A stretch of DNA of 64,000 bases from Amborella trichopoda (GCF_000471905.2 NW_006499603.1:3530437-3594436), one strand, 5' to 3'. Shown: positions 1 through 11,671, numbered from the stretch's first letter. The notes: a model not told the origin generated them from the sequence alone. Numbers and translations: made by a program.

Positions 1-1650
1 GGAGAGAGAGAGAGAGCTCACTGTGGTGAAAGGACAGAATGGGAGATTTGATGGGGTTGAAAATGGAAAAAACAAATGGTAAAAAAGGTTTTTGGGTTGA
101 GGTGGTGTATGTTCAAAAGTGAATAAAATGGGGATATAAGACATAGGGCTATGTTAAAATCCTTAAAGGTTTTTTTATGCTGTTAAAAAATAGAGGCAGG
201 AGGGTTTACTGTGCAATGAGATGGGGAATTAGGGCACCATACGAAAATTTCCCAAAAAACTAATGCCTCATGATTGAATATAAACGATCAAAGTTTTGGA
301 GAGCTAGACCATGTTACCATACTTAAATTTCAATTTTTTCTTTTGAAAATAATCATCTAATATTTATTATATGGTTCCCTAAATTTTAGGCCAAAAAAAT
401 CTTCCTAAATTGTAGTTTGACCAATGGTGTAGATGCATAGTATGCTCCAGTAGGAGCACAATGGAGGTGCTCTTACTTATAAAATAGGAATATATATATA
501 TAAAATTTCAAGTAAAATGCATCTAAAAAATCCTCACGGTTAATAGTTGTTACACTACTGGAAAGCCCTCCAATTAATCATCTCGGCCTCAAGATCTATG
601 TGAATATTTTAAGTATTAAATAGAGCTCATCGTGTAGCACATTATCTAAACTGTTTATTTTCAAGATTTTTAAGTGTTTATAGATCTACTTGACATGCAG
701 CACGTTTGGAGCTTTATGTTTTTATAATCATGGTGTAAATAGAATTTTAGGCCATTATAAGGATTTCTAGCACGAGAACTGGATCTTTCGGCAAAGTTAG
801 GAGGTGCCCGTTGATTATTTAGGGTTGACATCTTATGCAAACTGCACTGAGAACAAGTATTTGAAATGTATTTAAGAAATTTTTAAAAAGTCCAATTTAT
901 TTTTGAAAATTAAAAATAGTACCCTATATTTCATATTTCAATCTCAAGTCCCACGTTTTAAAGGCATATAGTATATTTTAATTTTGTCTATTTTCCATAT
1001 GCCACTTTAAGCTCAAATTTTGGGTGTTCATACTTCTTGTCACCAAGCATTTATTGAAAATACGAAAAAATAATTTGAAAGAAATAAAATTATAAAAACA
1101 AATTATAGTAGAAGAATACTGAAAATTCCTTGAAAAATTTGTTCATCTTTATTATGCAATTTTTTTAAAAAAAACAAATTATAGAAGAAGAATACTGAAA
1201 AGTATGTGGTTGGGCCTCGATTGGCGTCGTGGCCAGGGACTCGGTTTGGGACCTAGCCTAGGATCACCCTCCTAAAACACTGCAGGTCATAAGGGGCGTC
1301 ACGTTGCTTTGTGTGTGAGATGCGCGCGAGTGCCCGTGCAAGTGGGTGTGGACATGTGTACCAACGAGTGAGAGGGATTTTACATGGTGAAGGCGCTCTT
1401 TGCCCTACCTTGTCGTGGGTTTTGTGGACATGCTTGGGCCCTCTTATATCAGTCACATGAAATCCCCCCGACCTTCTCGACACGGTTTGAAAATTGCTCC
1501 CTTTCTAGTCCACTGTTGCTTTCGAATATTCACACTTTGTTTGGGTATATGGAGTCCAGTTGCCCTTGGATCGTTCCAAGTAGTTAAGGTTATGGTTAAG
1601 GGAGAGGGGAAAGGCTTAGGGAAGGTTTAGGAGGGATAATTGGGGTTATA
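1..1650. other. AT-rich intergenic DNA, no gene seen
   Basis: The stretch opens with a short GA dinucleotide run and is mostly AT-rich to about 1200, then becomes more balanced. The reading frames in it are short, have no recognisable domain, and overlap on both strands. I see no LTR ends, tRNA-like fold or coding periodicity. It may hold very old, unrecognisable repeat sequence. Confidence 0.6.
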
Positions 1651-2930
1651 GACTAGTGAGAAAGGTATAGAGAGAAAAAGAAGGATGTAGATGAAGAGGA
1701 CGATAACCACCCAAAACTTGGGTAGCCCTCCGACTTGACCTCCCCTAGGAGGTAATACCGGAGGCGAAAAGGTACAAGGCACGGGGCCAAGTACACCAAA
1801 GGATTCAAGAGAGTGACATTCGCTGGTCAAGCCAGACAATGAGTCACTTTTGAAGAGCGCTCTAATGAGTGGTGATAGAAGAGTGTAGAGTAAAAGGAGC
1901 AAGAAAGAAAGGTGAAGAGGGAGAAGATGAGTAAAGAGGATCAACAACCAATAAGAAACAGGCCGATATGATCGACTTCCCATAAGATGTCTCACTTTGT
2001 GCCTATCCGAAAGCCTCAAGGGTCTTGACCCTATCGAGGAGTCAAGAGAATGAGGATGCGGGTTAGGCTAGGCCAAATCCCTTCAAAAGACCTCACTCCT
2101 GAAGAGCCATAGAGATGAGTGATCAGAGAGAAGGTAGAGAAGAAAAAGAGAGCAATAAGAGAGAATATAAAGAGAAAGAGCATAAGGGAGAAGGAGAAGA
2201 ATAGAGCAGAGTAGAAGATAAGAGAGGGGTGAGAGTAAGAGTGAAAGATGAGAGGTCGAAGAGAAGAGAGGGAGTCAGAGAGAGAAGTGGAAGGAGGAAG
2301 AAAGAGTGAGAGTGGGAATGGAGGTAGCTTGGGTTGTCCCCCTTTTTGAAAGGGGTAGAGAGAGAGGGGGGAAAGAGAAGAGAGAGAGAGAGAGGAGGGA
2401 AGGAAAGAGAGGGAGAGAAAGTGGGGATGGCTAGGTCGCCTCCCTTGAGGGAGATGAGAGAGAGTGATAGAGAGAAAGATAGAGAGGGGGCGGCTAGGCC
2501 ACCTCCCTTGAGAGAGAGAGATAGAGAAGGAGAGGAAGAGAGAGTGGAGGAGGCTTCGCCACCTCCTTAGAGAGAAAAGGAGAGAGAGAAGGAGAGGAAG
2601 AGAGAGTGGGGTGGCTAGGCTGCCTCCATTGTGAGAGAGAGAGAAAAAGAGAGTGTAAGAGAGAGAAGAAAGAGTGGGGGGTTCGGCCTTCCCCACTTTA
2701 GAGGGAGAGAGAGAATAAAGATTGGGGGTGGCTAGGTTGTCCCCACTTTGGAGGGAGAGAGAGAGGGGGGAAGAGAGAGAAGAAGAAAGAAGAAGAAGAA
2801 GAAGAGAGAGAAGAAGAATAGAGAAAGATGAAAGAGAAGAAGAAGAAAGAGAAGAAAAATAAGAGAGAGAAGAAGAAGAAACAGAAGAAGAGAGTGAAGA
2901 AGAAGAGAGCGGAAAGAGATAAATTGGTTA
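1651..2930. repeat. Purine-rich (GA) low-complexity tract with a higher-order unit
   Basis: The + strand is almost entirely A and G from about 2100 to 2930. Between about 2320 and 2760 a longer unit of roughly 60-65 bp recurs, in which GA runs are separated by variants of GGCGGCTAGGCCACC; the GGYGGC and GCCACC ends are partly complementary. The tract resembles the GA/CT block found just downstream of the promoter in the type 1 LTRs (on the + strand GA at 31640-32390, CT at 4780-5066). It may therefore be a decayed type 1 LTR end in - orientation, but this is only a guess. Long proline-, serine- or leucine-rich frames over it are artefacts of composition. Confidence 0.6.
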
Positions 2931-2989
2931 CCTAGGTGGGTGAGAAGAAGGCTCGAACCCACCGGCTAGGTTTACTCCTTGGGTCCTTT

Positions 2990-3420
2990 GAGTATGTTTG
3001 AGAGGGGTTAGGTCTTGGTGCTTGGGCTTAGGGTGGACCCTAGTTTGGGTGGACTATGGTGAGGGTTGGCTAAGGTGGGTTAGGGTGAGGGTTAGTTTAG
3101 GTGGGCTATGGTGAAGGTTAACTTAGGTGGGCTAGGGTGAGGACTAACTTAGTTAGGTTAGGGTGAGGGCTAGCTTAGATGGGCTAGGGTGTATGGTGGA
3201 TGGGTTGAGTATGAGTAGAATAGGTGTGGTGTAGGGAGTATAGTTGTAGTGGGGTGTAAGGAGTATGGTATGGTGGGGAGTAGGGTGTATGGGTGTAGTG
3301 GAATGTAAGGAGTATGGGTGTGGAATATGGTGTGGTGTAGGGTTGAGTTGGTTAGAATAAGTAGACTAGGGTGTATGGTATAAGGTAAGGTAGGGAGTAT
3401 GGTGTAAAGATTCTAGGGGT
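2990..3420. repeat. Degenerate minisatellite, about 26-28 bp unit
   Basis: From about 3050 to 3200 the motif TGGGCTAGGGTGAGG plus a variable GTTAGCTTAG part recurs about every 26-28 bp. From about 3200 to 3420 a second, looser repeat follows, built from variants of GTGTAGGGAGTATGG. Both blocks are G- and T-rich on the + strand. No coding content is seen. Confidence 0.7.
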
Positions 3421-4552
3421 ATTGCTCTCAATGCTAAAATATTATCTTTCCTCTCTTTTGAAGTGAAGAATGAAAATTCAACACAAGAAACTCAAGCTAT
3501 CAAACACTAGCTTTCAAATTATCTCTTTATGTTACAAATAGTGAAAAAGAGCTTACATAAGATCTCCCCCAAACATGGGTGGATGATCAAAACAATACCA
3601 AATTCCTAAAACAGGTAGGCCACACACTATTCCGGTACATCTTCAGTGAACCAGTTTCCATTAATGGAAACTGATTTTTTGATTTTGGGCTAAACTTTGG
3701 ATGGTCGTATCTTCCTCATCCAGGGTCGAAATGAGCCCAAATTTTGGGAGCATGTTTGTCTCGTTGACCCGATTGATTCGACGCCCCAAGACGTGGCTCG
3801 AGCTGAGAGAAAACCTAGAGAGAAGATCATGATTCGAAGTAAAATTGTAGAATTTTCAGCAAGAGCGCCCCTTGATCGAACGACCACATCACGATGCTTG
3901 CGCATTGGATCGAATTGAAACCAGTCCTGTTGAGACCACAACGTTAAGAGCTTCACCCGAGCCGAACCTCTCGCGTGATGGACGATCAGATTTGCTGCAT
4001 GATAGGAATAAAATTGTTGCACTTTTCGGCCATCGGAAAGCAGATTCTGACCAAAAGACATAATTTGAAAAAATGGTCCTTCACGCACCAAATCGAGCCA
4101 CGTTCGTTGCCAAATGTTCATGACGACATGCTGATCAATATGCAATGAAGAAATCAAAGAAAAATAGTAGGAAATGGGCATAGTCTTGAATCAAAGATTT
4201 CATGTTTCTCATGTCTTTCCCATGTCATGATTGCAGCCTAAAACCTCGATCCACGGCTCAGATGCATACCAAAATGACCGTATCCTAAAGATGATCAAGA
4301 AAGCAGTATTCTTTTAGTTAGAAGGAGGCTTGAAGACTTCGAACGGGCCACAAAATATTGCAAGGAGTTGCATGGCCATGACAGGGACTAAATCAAAATT
4401 TCAAGAATTGAATCAAAATTTCAGGAATTGTGGACAAGGGACAAAATCATCATTTTGCCCACATTTTCTTATTTTTAGTTAATTCATTTAAATGCTATTT
4501 TTTATCAATTTGGTCAACTATTAGGCATCCACTCATGTTTGGATATCCCCTC

Positions 4553-4560
4553 TATAAATG
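4553..4560 (+). promoter_or_regulatory. TATA-like box of LTR type 1
   Basis: CTATAAAT lies just upstream of the CT-rich tract. The equivalent place carries CTATAAATA on the - strand near 32494-32485 and TATAAAAC at 47451-47458 in the two related copies. Conservation of the box against a diverged background supports a retrotransposon promoter. Confidence 0.5.
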
Positions 4561-4779
4561 CACGTGATGTAAACATTGTAAGGACCTCTAGATCAATTAA
4601 AATTTTTGATCTCGTTCCGCATGAGTAGTGCACGCAAATAGGTTCACGCATGCTTGGGCTTCGCCTTCTCTACCCTGGCTTGTGCTCATCTTTGGGTCAC
4701 GTTTTTTTTTCTTGAGAGAGAGAGACAGAAAGAAGAGAGAGAAGACTTTGGACAGGTACCTTTGGGACCCATCAAGGAA

Positions 4780-5066
4780 ATTCTCTCTCTCCTCTCTTCT
4801 TTCTCTCTCATCTTCTTTCTCTTTCTCTCTCTTATTTTTTCTCTCTCCTCTTTTATCTCTCTCCTCTTCTTTCTTTCTCTTCTCTTCTTTCTCTCTTCTC
4901 TCTCTTTCTCTCTCTTCATCTTTTTCTTTCTTCTCTTCTTCTTTCTTTTCTCTCTCTTCTTATTTCCTTTCTCTCTCTTCTTTCCTTTTCATCTCTTATT
5001 CTTTCCTTTCTCTCTCTACTTCTTTCGTTTCTTTCTCCTTCTCTCTCTTAATTTCTCTCTCTTAAC
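4780..5066 (+). repeat. CT-rich (pyrimidine) tract of LTR type 1
   Basis: The + strand is nearly pure C and T, with TCTCTCTTCTTTC-type runs. It is the counterpart of GA-rich 31640-32390 (opposite orientation) and of 47575-47660. It would be transcribed at the start of the element RNA if the TATA box at 4553 was used. Serine/leucine-rich frames across it are composition artefacts. Confidence 0.7.
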
Positions 5067-5069
5067 TAG

Positions 5070-6078
5070 GATGGCAGCCAGAGTGTTGCTCAAGTCATTC
5101 CAGAAAATATCCTATTTTACTAAACAAATCATTAAAAATAGTAAAAAAATCTGTTTTGACCCAAATATTTTCTGGTAGCTTCACAAGAGGGTGGGTAATA
5201 CACTCAAAGTGAAAAAAAGTGAACTTTGACCAATTTTGACTAGAGCAACATAAGCAGTGTAGCCCAGCCTAGATTAGGCGTCACGCTCAGTGTCACCCCA
5301 ATTTGGGAGACACTACCAGTGTCGCCCGGGTGACACGGCCTGTTTCCCCCAGTCCCTTTTGTCCCAAATTGTTTTCTTTTAATTTTGTGACCTTTTTTGA
5401 CTTTTTTGTGGGCAACACTAGGCTTTTGACTAGGGATTTCCTTGTTACGCGTGCTTATCCTTCCCAATGAATTTTGACCCTTATAAGGCCACTTTTCGTG
5501 GACATTTGACGGGGGACAAAGAGATAGAGACTCTAGGGGACGGAGTGAAACGATTAGAGATAAAGATTAAAAACCTTAGAGAGCTGCAAAAGATAGAGAT
5601 CTAAGAGAAAAACTCAGAGTGAAAAACCTATCTAACCTATGCTTGATAACCTTAGTTATAATCAATTTATTGGGAACAACCAGCCTATTCAATCAATATT
5701 TGCTGATAAACATTCGACTCAGAGAGACAAAGGGGACCGGTTCTAATACGAGCGAGCTCTAGAAGGCTCGGGAGTTTAGGGCCATCCGTTCCTGTTCGAT
5801 ATCATTTCTTTCATTTTCTTCTTATTTTATTATTTTAATTTTATTTTGATCTGTTTCATTAATTTTATTTCAAATCACATTTTGGACACTCTGGATCATG
5901 CTGGCCCTGCCACAGATCTGAGAACATATCTGCTCGTTTCCAGGTGGATCTGGCCTCAGATCTGAATTTGATTTGTCTCACTTTCTTTACCATCTTATTT
6001 CTTGCATTTTCATTTATTTTAAGGTGTTAAAATTGAGAGATCTTCATCGGAAGATTTGTCTGATTTTCATGATAAATA
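5070..6078 (+). mobile_element. Partial LTR type 2 lacking its 5' part
   Basis: This segment matches the 3' three quarters of the LTR at 28252-26953 when that is read on its own (-) strand. Shared marks include a block with GTGTCGCCCGGGTGACAC, the phrase around ACCGGTTCTRATACG near 5735, a GGATCATGCTGGCC block near 5895, and the terminal AGATCTTC...GATTTTCAT stretch. About 290-400 bp of the LTR start are absent. Downstream, the primer-binding site seen next to the other copy is not present, and the sequence passes into gag/pol of the Tat type. It may be a solo LTR, a recombinant, or the remains of a nested insertion. By eye identity to the other copy is about 80%. Confidence 0.75.
5481..5488 (+). 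promoter_or_regulatory. TATA-like box of LTR type 2
   Basis: TTATAAGG lies about 40 bp upstream of a purine-rich GACAAAGAGATAGAGA stretch. The related copy on the - strand has a weaker version at the same place. It is the best promoter candidate in this LTR, but nothing else supports it. Confidence 0.35.
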
Positions 6079-6960
6079 GCAAGAGGTCAAAGCCGAAGAA
6101 ACCCCAGTGGCCTCCTGAGCCCGACTTTGAGCAGAGGTTGAGAGAATCAAGAGGATAGGGATTTTATTCTCAAGAAGTCTGTCACATGGTGCAGATCTCA
6201 AAAGCATTATCCAGCACGGGGCAAATGAGCCTAAGATTGGGGAAGACACAGCAGCCTCCACTTGGTCCTGAAGTTTCGTGGTCCACCACTCCTTCCTCTC
6301 CCAAATACCTCAAACAATCCATGCATCCTCAAGTTCCCTGGGATGCCTCTAGTCCCATACACCCAATCACCTCTTAAACCTCAACCTCAAACCTCCGCTC
6401 CATTAAGAAAAATCCCTGTCACCCAATCCACCCAGTGCACCCGAACCATGCTGTCTACGCAACCAAGTCAGCCAGTAGCCCAAAATAAACCTCCTTCATC
6501 TAAACCTGACCCTCAACCCACCGTACTACCTAAATTCATGATGTATACAGGGGAACATCGAGAAGGTCCTCATGAGACACTGACTATCTGCACAATCATC
6601 GAGTTACAGCCATCACAGATACCTCAGAGTGAATTCCCTCGACCAGGTACATGGCCCTGCTCGAAGTTGATCCTTTAATCGCTAAACAAGATGAGGATGC
6701 AAAAGCCATGTTCCATAGCAAAGCCTGGCTAGAAAAAGAAATGTCAGGAGTATGGGTGTCTTCACTCGAGGTTAGTGAGAAGCCCTCCAAAGCCAATGAT
6801 GAGGAGTTGCAGGAGGCCCCAGAAGAATGGGAAGAAGGTGGTCAAGCCACAACTGATGAACTTGAGGAGATAAATCTAAGGGATGACGCTAACCCCGGGC
6901 CCACTTTCATCTCGACAAATATGTCGTCGGAGGAGAAAGAGAATTTTACTACCTTCTTGT
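6079..6960 (+). pseudogene. Gag end and gag-pol linker remnant of element A
   Basis: From about 6183 this matches 53338-53620 of element C, including the shared DNA phrase ATGGTGCAGATCT and proline-rich text with many PKP and QP pairs. Toward the end it has an acidic stretch followed by a segment like the NLGTEENPRPTFIS-type linker that precedes reverse transcriptase in Tat/Ogre polyproteins. A protease active-site segment is not recognisable. It is a fossil fragment. Confidence 0.6.
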
Positions 6961-7760
6961 GAGAAAAATGGGATGTCATTGCTTGCTATTACCATGAGAT
7001 GACTGGTTTAGATCCTCAAGTTGCAGTCCATCGTCTCAACTTCAATACATCCGTCAAGCCTGTCAAGCAGAAATCAAGGAGGTTCAAGATTGATCTTGAA
7101 ATGCAGATCGATACTGAAGTGATCAAGCTCAGGAAAGAAGGCTTCATTCGTGAAGTCAAGTACCCAAACTGGCTGGCAAATGTTGCACCAGTCAAGAAGA
7201 AAAATGGCTAAATTATGGTTTGCATCGACTTCAGCCACCAGAATGCTACTCGCCCAAAGGATGACTTCCGATTGCTATTTACGAAGATGCTCATTGACTC
7301 CATGGCTCACTATCAGATCTTCTCCTGCATGGATGGATACTTTGGATACAATCAGATACGGATGGAACCAAAAGATGAGGAAGCCACCTCATTCTTGACT
7401 CCAAAAGGGGTCTTCTATTATATGATGATGCCTTTTGGGTTGAAGAATGCCGATGTTACATATCAGAGAGCAATGATGACCATCTTCAAGGACATGATGC
7501 ACAAGGAGGTGGAAAGTTATGTGGACAACATGGTGGTGAAGTCTGAAGAGAAAGATGCTCATATGCGAGACTTTGAAAAGGTGTTCGAACGGTTAGGCCT
7601 TAATTAGCTCAAGATGAACCCGCTAAAACATGCTTCTGGTGTGCGTTCAAGAAAGTTCTTGGGGTTCATTGTAAGACACCGAGTGCTGGAAATTGAGAAA
7701 GTCAAGATCAAGGCAATCTAGGAAATGCCACCACCAACTACATTGCGAGAGCTGCGGTCC
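6960..7760 (+). pseudogene. Reverse transcriptase remnant (Tat/Ogre), element A
   Basis: Recognisable parts in order are GLDPQVAVHRLN at the start (near 7005), a block ending in NVAPVKKKNG, the MPFGLKNADVTYQRAM motif (near 7430), the YVDNMVVKS active-site box (near 7520) and KFLGFIV (near 7655). This order is the standard palm and thumb layout of Ty3/Gypsy reverse transcriptases. It copied element RNA into DNA when the element was alive. The copy is broken. Confidence 0.85.
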
Positions 7761-7914
7761 CTTCAAGGGCAGCTGGCTTATATTTACAGATTCATCTCGA
7801 ACCTCTCAGGTCGCTATAAGACTTTTACGCACCTGCTAAAGAAGGATACCCCATTCATCTAGGATGAAGCATGTCCGGCAGCTCTTGATGACATCAAGTA
7901 GTACTTACTCAATC

Positions 7915-8300
7915 CTCCAGTGCTCTTTACACTGGTGTTGGGAAACCCTCTCATCTTGTATGTAACCGTTCTTGACGAGTCACTTAGGGCACTATTAGCG
8001 CAAAACAATGACGAGGGGAAAGAGACTGTGCTATACTATCTCAACTGTAGAACGCAAGGGGTTGAGAAGAATTATCCTCCTATCCAGAAGATGTGCATAA
8101 CCTTAATCTTCGTGGTACAAAAGCTCTGTCATTACTTGCTCGGTCATGAAGTAAAGCTTATATCAAAAGCTGACCCTGTAAAGTTTCTCATGATACGCCC
8201 GTACTTGTCGGGATTCCTTGTTAAGTGGGAATTATTACTGATCGAATTCAACATCACATATGTTCCACAAAAGGCCGTCAAGGGTTAAGCTTTGCTGACT
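7915..8300 (+). pseudogene. RNase H remnant, element A
   Basis: The segment contains LRALLAQNNDEGKETVLYYL and EKNYPPIQKMC followed by QKLCHYLLGHEVKLIS, which are the usual marks of the Ty3/Gypsy RNase H that follows reverse transcriptase. It directly continues from the reverse transcriptase thumb region and leads into the second RNase H. The copy is broken. Confidence 0.75.
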
Positions 8301-8389
8301 TTCTCGTAGAACATCTAGTATCGGCAGAATCTCCTTTATCAAGCGACCTCCTTGATGAAGAAATGTTTTGCACCAAACTTGCTCACGCG

Positions 8390-8765
8390 TGGAAAATGTA
8401 CTTCGACAGAGCCTTCCAATCTGATCGAGGAGATGCCAGTGGTATTCATGACTCCAAAAGGAGGGGTACTTCCTCTATCTTTCTCTCTCACCGAAGCTGG
8501 TTCTCACAACGAGGTAGAGTATCAGGCCCATATAATTGGGTTAGAGATAGCCTTGGATTTAGACTTGGAGCAAAGCAATATTTTTGGCGACTCTGAGTTG
8601 GTCATTCGGTAGCTCAAGGGGATCTATGACGTGATAAATGACACTCTCAACCCTTATCATGATACTGCAAAATTGTACATGGATCAATTTGATGATGTAT
8701 CCTTGATTCACATCCTTAGGAGGTTAAACTCACAAGCTGATGTACTCACAAAGCTTGAAGCTACC
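8390..8765 (+). pseudogene. Second (archaeal-type) RNase H remnant, element A
   Basis: The text GSHNEVEYQAHIIGLEIAL and FGDSELVIR, followed by LIHILRRLNSQADVLTKL, matches the extra RNase H domain known from Tat/Ogre elements. It lies between the first RNase H and integrase, as expected. This domain is the main reason for assigning the element to Tat rather than Athila or a chromovirus. The copy is broken. Confidence 0.8.
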
Positions 8766-9179
8766 ACTCAATTGTCCTCATCAGGGTCCACACCCGTTTG
8801 GGTAGTAGAGTGGAGACACATTGAATTGAGAACCGAAGTGGATGCAGATGATGAGAGAATTATCTTCCCTGAATGCCCACCTTATCCATTCGGGGCACTT
8901 CTATTAGCCAAAGAAGTTATTACGTATGAGCAAGACATGGCACATAATCAAGGAGCATATGTTCAGAAACAGGAACCAGAGCTCTTCGACCCAATATGTG
9001 CTGAAATCGAGCAGATGGAAGGTTGGAGAGAGCCCATCATTAACTTTATAAAGGGTGGTAGACTACCTGGAGATCGTGCCAAGCCCAATAATGTGCGTCG
9101 AATGTCTACCACGTACACCCTTCTTGAAGGAGATGCTCTCTTCAGACGGCCTTTTGACGTTATTCTTCTCAAATGTGTA

Positions 9180-10277
9180 GACACACAAGAGGCAAATAAA
9201 GTGTTGAAAGAAGTACACTTAGGAATCTATTGATTGCATCAGTCTGACCCTAAGTTCTATGAACGGATACACAGATTGGGGTATTATTGGCCTTCGATGG
9301 CTACTGATTCCTTAAATTATGACAAGAGGTGCCAGGTGTGCCAAATGCGCTCGAGCCTTATTTATCAACCTCTAGAGCCCCTACACCCTACAGTGACATT
9401 GTGGCCCTTTTTACAATGGGGTATGGACATTGTAGGACCTATTGACCCTTCTTTTACAATGGGTCATGTCTTTATTTTAGTAGCAACGGACTATTTCTCC
9501 AAGTGGGCTGAAGTGGTCCCCCTCCAGCAAGTTCTTGGGGCTACGGAGGCCAACTTCGTGCGGCATCACATCATATACCGATTTGGGGTGCCTGACCGAA
9601 TTATATCTGACAATGGCCCTCAATTCAGAAGTCATCACATTGATCGCTTGGTTAATCAGTTCAGTTTCGAGTGGAAGTACTCAACTATGTACCACCTTCG
9701 GGCGAACAACTTAGCTGAGGTTTTCAATAAGACCTTGTGCAATGTTTTAAGTAGGTCGGTATCAAAGATGAAGAAGAACTGACATGAGAAGCTTCCTGAA
9801 GCTTTGTTTGCCTATCATACCACCACACGAAATGCCACTGATTCTACTCCTTATTCCTTGGTCTATGGGGGTGAAGTAGTCTTGCCTCTTGAAATTCAAT
9901 TACCTTCGCTACGTGTTGCCATACATCAAGGATTAACCGAAGTTGAGAGAGTCAAGGTTTGTTATCAACAATTAGATGCACTCGATAAAAAGAGGCTAGA
10001 AGCTTAGTAGAATCTTGAACTCAACCAAGGGAGAATGAAGAGGGCCTTTGACAAGTCATCCAAAGTTCGCTCATTCGCTCATGGGGATATGGTTCTAGCG
10101 ATAAAAAGGCCGATCGTTATGCATGGGAGGCGCAAAGGGAAGTGCGAACCTAAGTGGGAAGGTGCCTTCATAGCCAAGAAAGTCTTGCCAAATTTGGCTG
10201 ACATACTGGCACATCCTGATGGAGAGGAGGCGATGCCCCCCATCAATGGGCGATACTTAAAGAAGTATTACCCCTGA
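9180..10277 (+). pseudogene. Integrase remnant, element A
   Basis: A zinc-binding H2C2 segment is recognisable near 9232-9345 (HRLGYYWPSM then RCQVCQM). The catalytic core follows with GMDIVGPI, VATDYFSKWAE and IISDNGPQF, then TPYSLVYGGEVVLPLE near 9850. The C-terminal part near 10035-10277 has KPIVM/RGKCEPKWEGAF-like text and ends NGRYLKKYYP, as in Tat elements. Integrase would insert the DNA copy into the host chromosome. The copy is broken. Confidence 0.85.
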
Positions 10278-10600
10278 TACGAGCTCAAAAGACTCAATGT
10301 GCGATAAAAAATGAATTAAGGATAAAAAAAAGGAAGAAAAGAAAAGGAGCAAGATAATTCAAATAAAGTTTAACTCTTTTTATTGCATTAGAAGGAATTG
10401 CAAGTCAAAAATTCCATTATTAGGGAGGTTACAAATGTATCATGCAGTATTGCTCTTGCATCAGACTAAAGGAGAGTAACTACGTCGGAGCATTGCTCTT
10501 GCATATGAGGATGGTTACAAGCCAAAATTTGCTCTTGCAAAAGAGGAAGGCAGAAGGGTTTTAGAACGAGTTTATCAGACATACAAAGTAGACCCTTCTG
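10278..10600 (+). other. Non-coding tail after element A pol
   Basis: A purine-rich stretch at about 10318-10352 could be a polypurine tract, the site where second-strand DNA synthesis starts in LTR elements, but no LTR with the same orientation follows. Between 10450 and 10545 the phrase TTGCTCTTGCA is repeated three times. No gene is seen. Confidence 0.4.
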
Positions 10601-10744
10601 GCAAGGAACTGACCTATGATGGAGAGCAGGCCCTCTTCACATGAGTACCCTTCCACATAACAACATGGCGTTCACAATTGTACCGGAGAACTTGGCTTCC
10701 AATAGACTTCATATGCCAGGCCTTACCATTGGTCATCACCCTTT

Positions 10745-10920
10745 GCCTACAAAAGTCATCGCCGTGCGTAATCATCGCTGCGCATGACTCAGTGTCGTGT
10801 GTGATTATCGTCGTGCATGACTCGGCACCGTGCATGATCATCGCCACGCATGACTCAACGCTGCATGCACCTCATCGCCATGCACGACCACAGTCATGCG
10901 CAACTTGCCACCGTCCATGA
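10745..10920. repeat. Tandem repeat, 33-34 bp unit
   Basis: About five units share the phrase GCGCATGACTC or GTGCATGACTC together with ATCATCGCC. The array lies inside the inverted type 3 LTR-like segment. Units are diverged, so the array is not recent. Confidence 0.6.
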
Positions 10921-11659
10921 AAGGATCACCGAGTGGGCGTGAGTGAATAGTTATCGCCGCCCGTGTACAACCTATCGCCGCACGTAGTGGCCTACGACTA
11001 TTCAAATTCCCTGTGGCCCTTCGTCCCCCCAGTGACTATTTAGCTGCTTATGACCCTTCAGTTCATGTACCCTTCAAGTTCTTATGGCCCTTCGTCTCCC
11101 CAGTGACTATTCAACTACTCGTGACCCTTCGGTTCCTGTGACTCTTCACTGCCTCGTGACTTCCCGGCTTCTTGCCGAGAATCCCATACACTGCCTCGTG
11201 ACTCTTCACTACCTCGTGACTTCCCAGATTCTTGCCGAGAATCCCATACACTCGTCAGGAAGCCCCTTAACCTGTCCGGGGAACTCCTCCACTCGTTGGA
11301 AACCCACTGAAGGACATTTCCCTTTCCTTCACACCATAGAAATAACCCAAAGGTCCCCCACAGCTTACCCGAAAAGCCCTGGTCTCCACTCTCCCCTCTT
11401 TCTGACACCTTTAGGTCACTATTGGAATCCCAACAAACCCCGACAAACCCCTTATTTTCTTCACCTTAGCAATAGTGATACTGCCTGGCCACTGCAGCCC
11501 CCTACGAGTGGTCTGCTAAAGTTTCTCGCTGCTCACTGGACTTTCCAGCAACTGACTGTGAGCCCCACGTTCTAGCGAGACTCTCGTCGGAAAGCACAAT
11601 CACAGCCAAGAAGTCTCTAATCATTTTACCTTTGGTAAAATGGTGAAAAGGAGGTTTTG

Positions 11660-11671
11660 CCCCTTATATAG
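11660..11671 (-). promoter_or_regulatory. TATA box of type 3 LTR-like copy (inverted)
   Basis: On the - strand the text is TCTATATAAGGGGC. The + oriented copy has TCTATATAAGGGAG at 16214-16227. The box and about 40 bp on each side are among the best conserved parts between the two copies. Confidence 0.5.

Larger units (their letters stand above)
3605..5066 (+). mobile_element. LTR type 1, copy in element A (decayed Tat-type LTR)
   Basis: The sequence aligns by eye with 33659-32390 (read on the - strand) and with 46516-47520 (+). Shared landmarks run in the same order: AGGCCACAC-ACTATTCC near 3612, an inverted repeat at 3652-3673, a GAAATCAAAGAAAAATAG block near 4150, a TATA-like box at 4553 and a long pyrimidine-rich tract (4780-5066). 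The shared order of upstream region, TATA box, and CT tract suggests an LTR with U3 followed by R/U5. Divergence from the other two copies is large, so it is old. The left end is not defined by a clear TG terminus. The right end abuts a different LTR (type 2). It is a fossil with no coding role. Confidence 0.6.
6079..10277 (+). mobile_element. Element A internal region, Ty3/Gypsy Tat/Ogre lineage, broken
   Basis: The region carries, in order, the end of gag, reverse transcriptase, RNase H, a second (archaeal-type) RNase H and integrase. The double RNase H before integrase is a hallmark of the Tat/Ogre lineage in plants. From about 6183 the sequence aligns with 53338 onward in element C, so it belongs to the same type 1 family. 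Most of gag and a recognisable protease are missing. The frames are interrupted roughly ten or more times, so the copy is dead and old. There is no matching LTR directly downstream; a different LTR-like sequence in inverse orientation follows. Confidence 0.85.

Noticed and set aside
1384-1630. Small ORFs near 1.4-1.6 kb as host exons
   Set aside because: They are short and overlap each other and an antisense frame. No splice pattern or homology is recognised.
2031-2962. Long leucine/serine-rich - strand frames as membrane proteins
   Set aside because: They arise from translating a CT/GA low-complexity tract. There is no codon bias, domain or start context.
3000-3200. Possible interstitial telomere repeat (TTTAGGG-like text)
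   Set aside because: GGGTTAG and TTAGGG appear within a 26-28 bp unit and are not in a continuous 7-bp register, so this is an ordinary minisatellite.
4628-5178. Serine/phenylalanine-rich + strand frames
   Set aside because: They are translations of the CT-rich LTR tract and continue past the LTR junction without structure.
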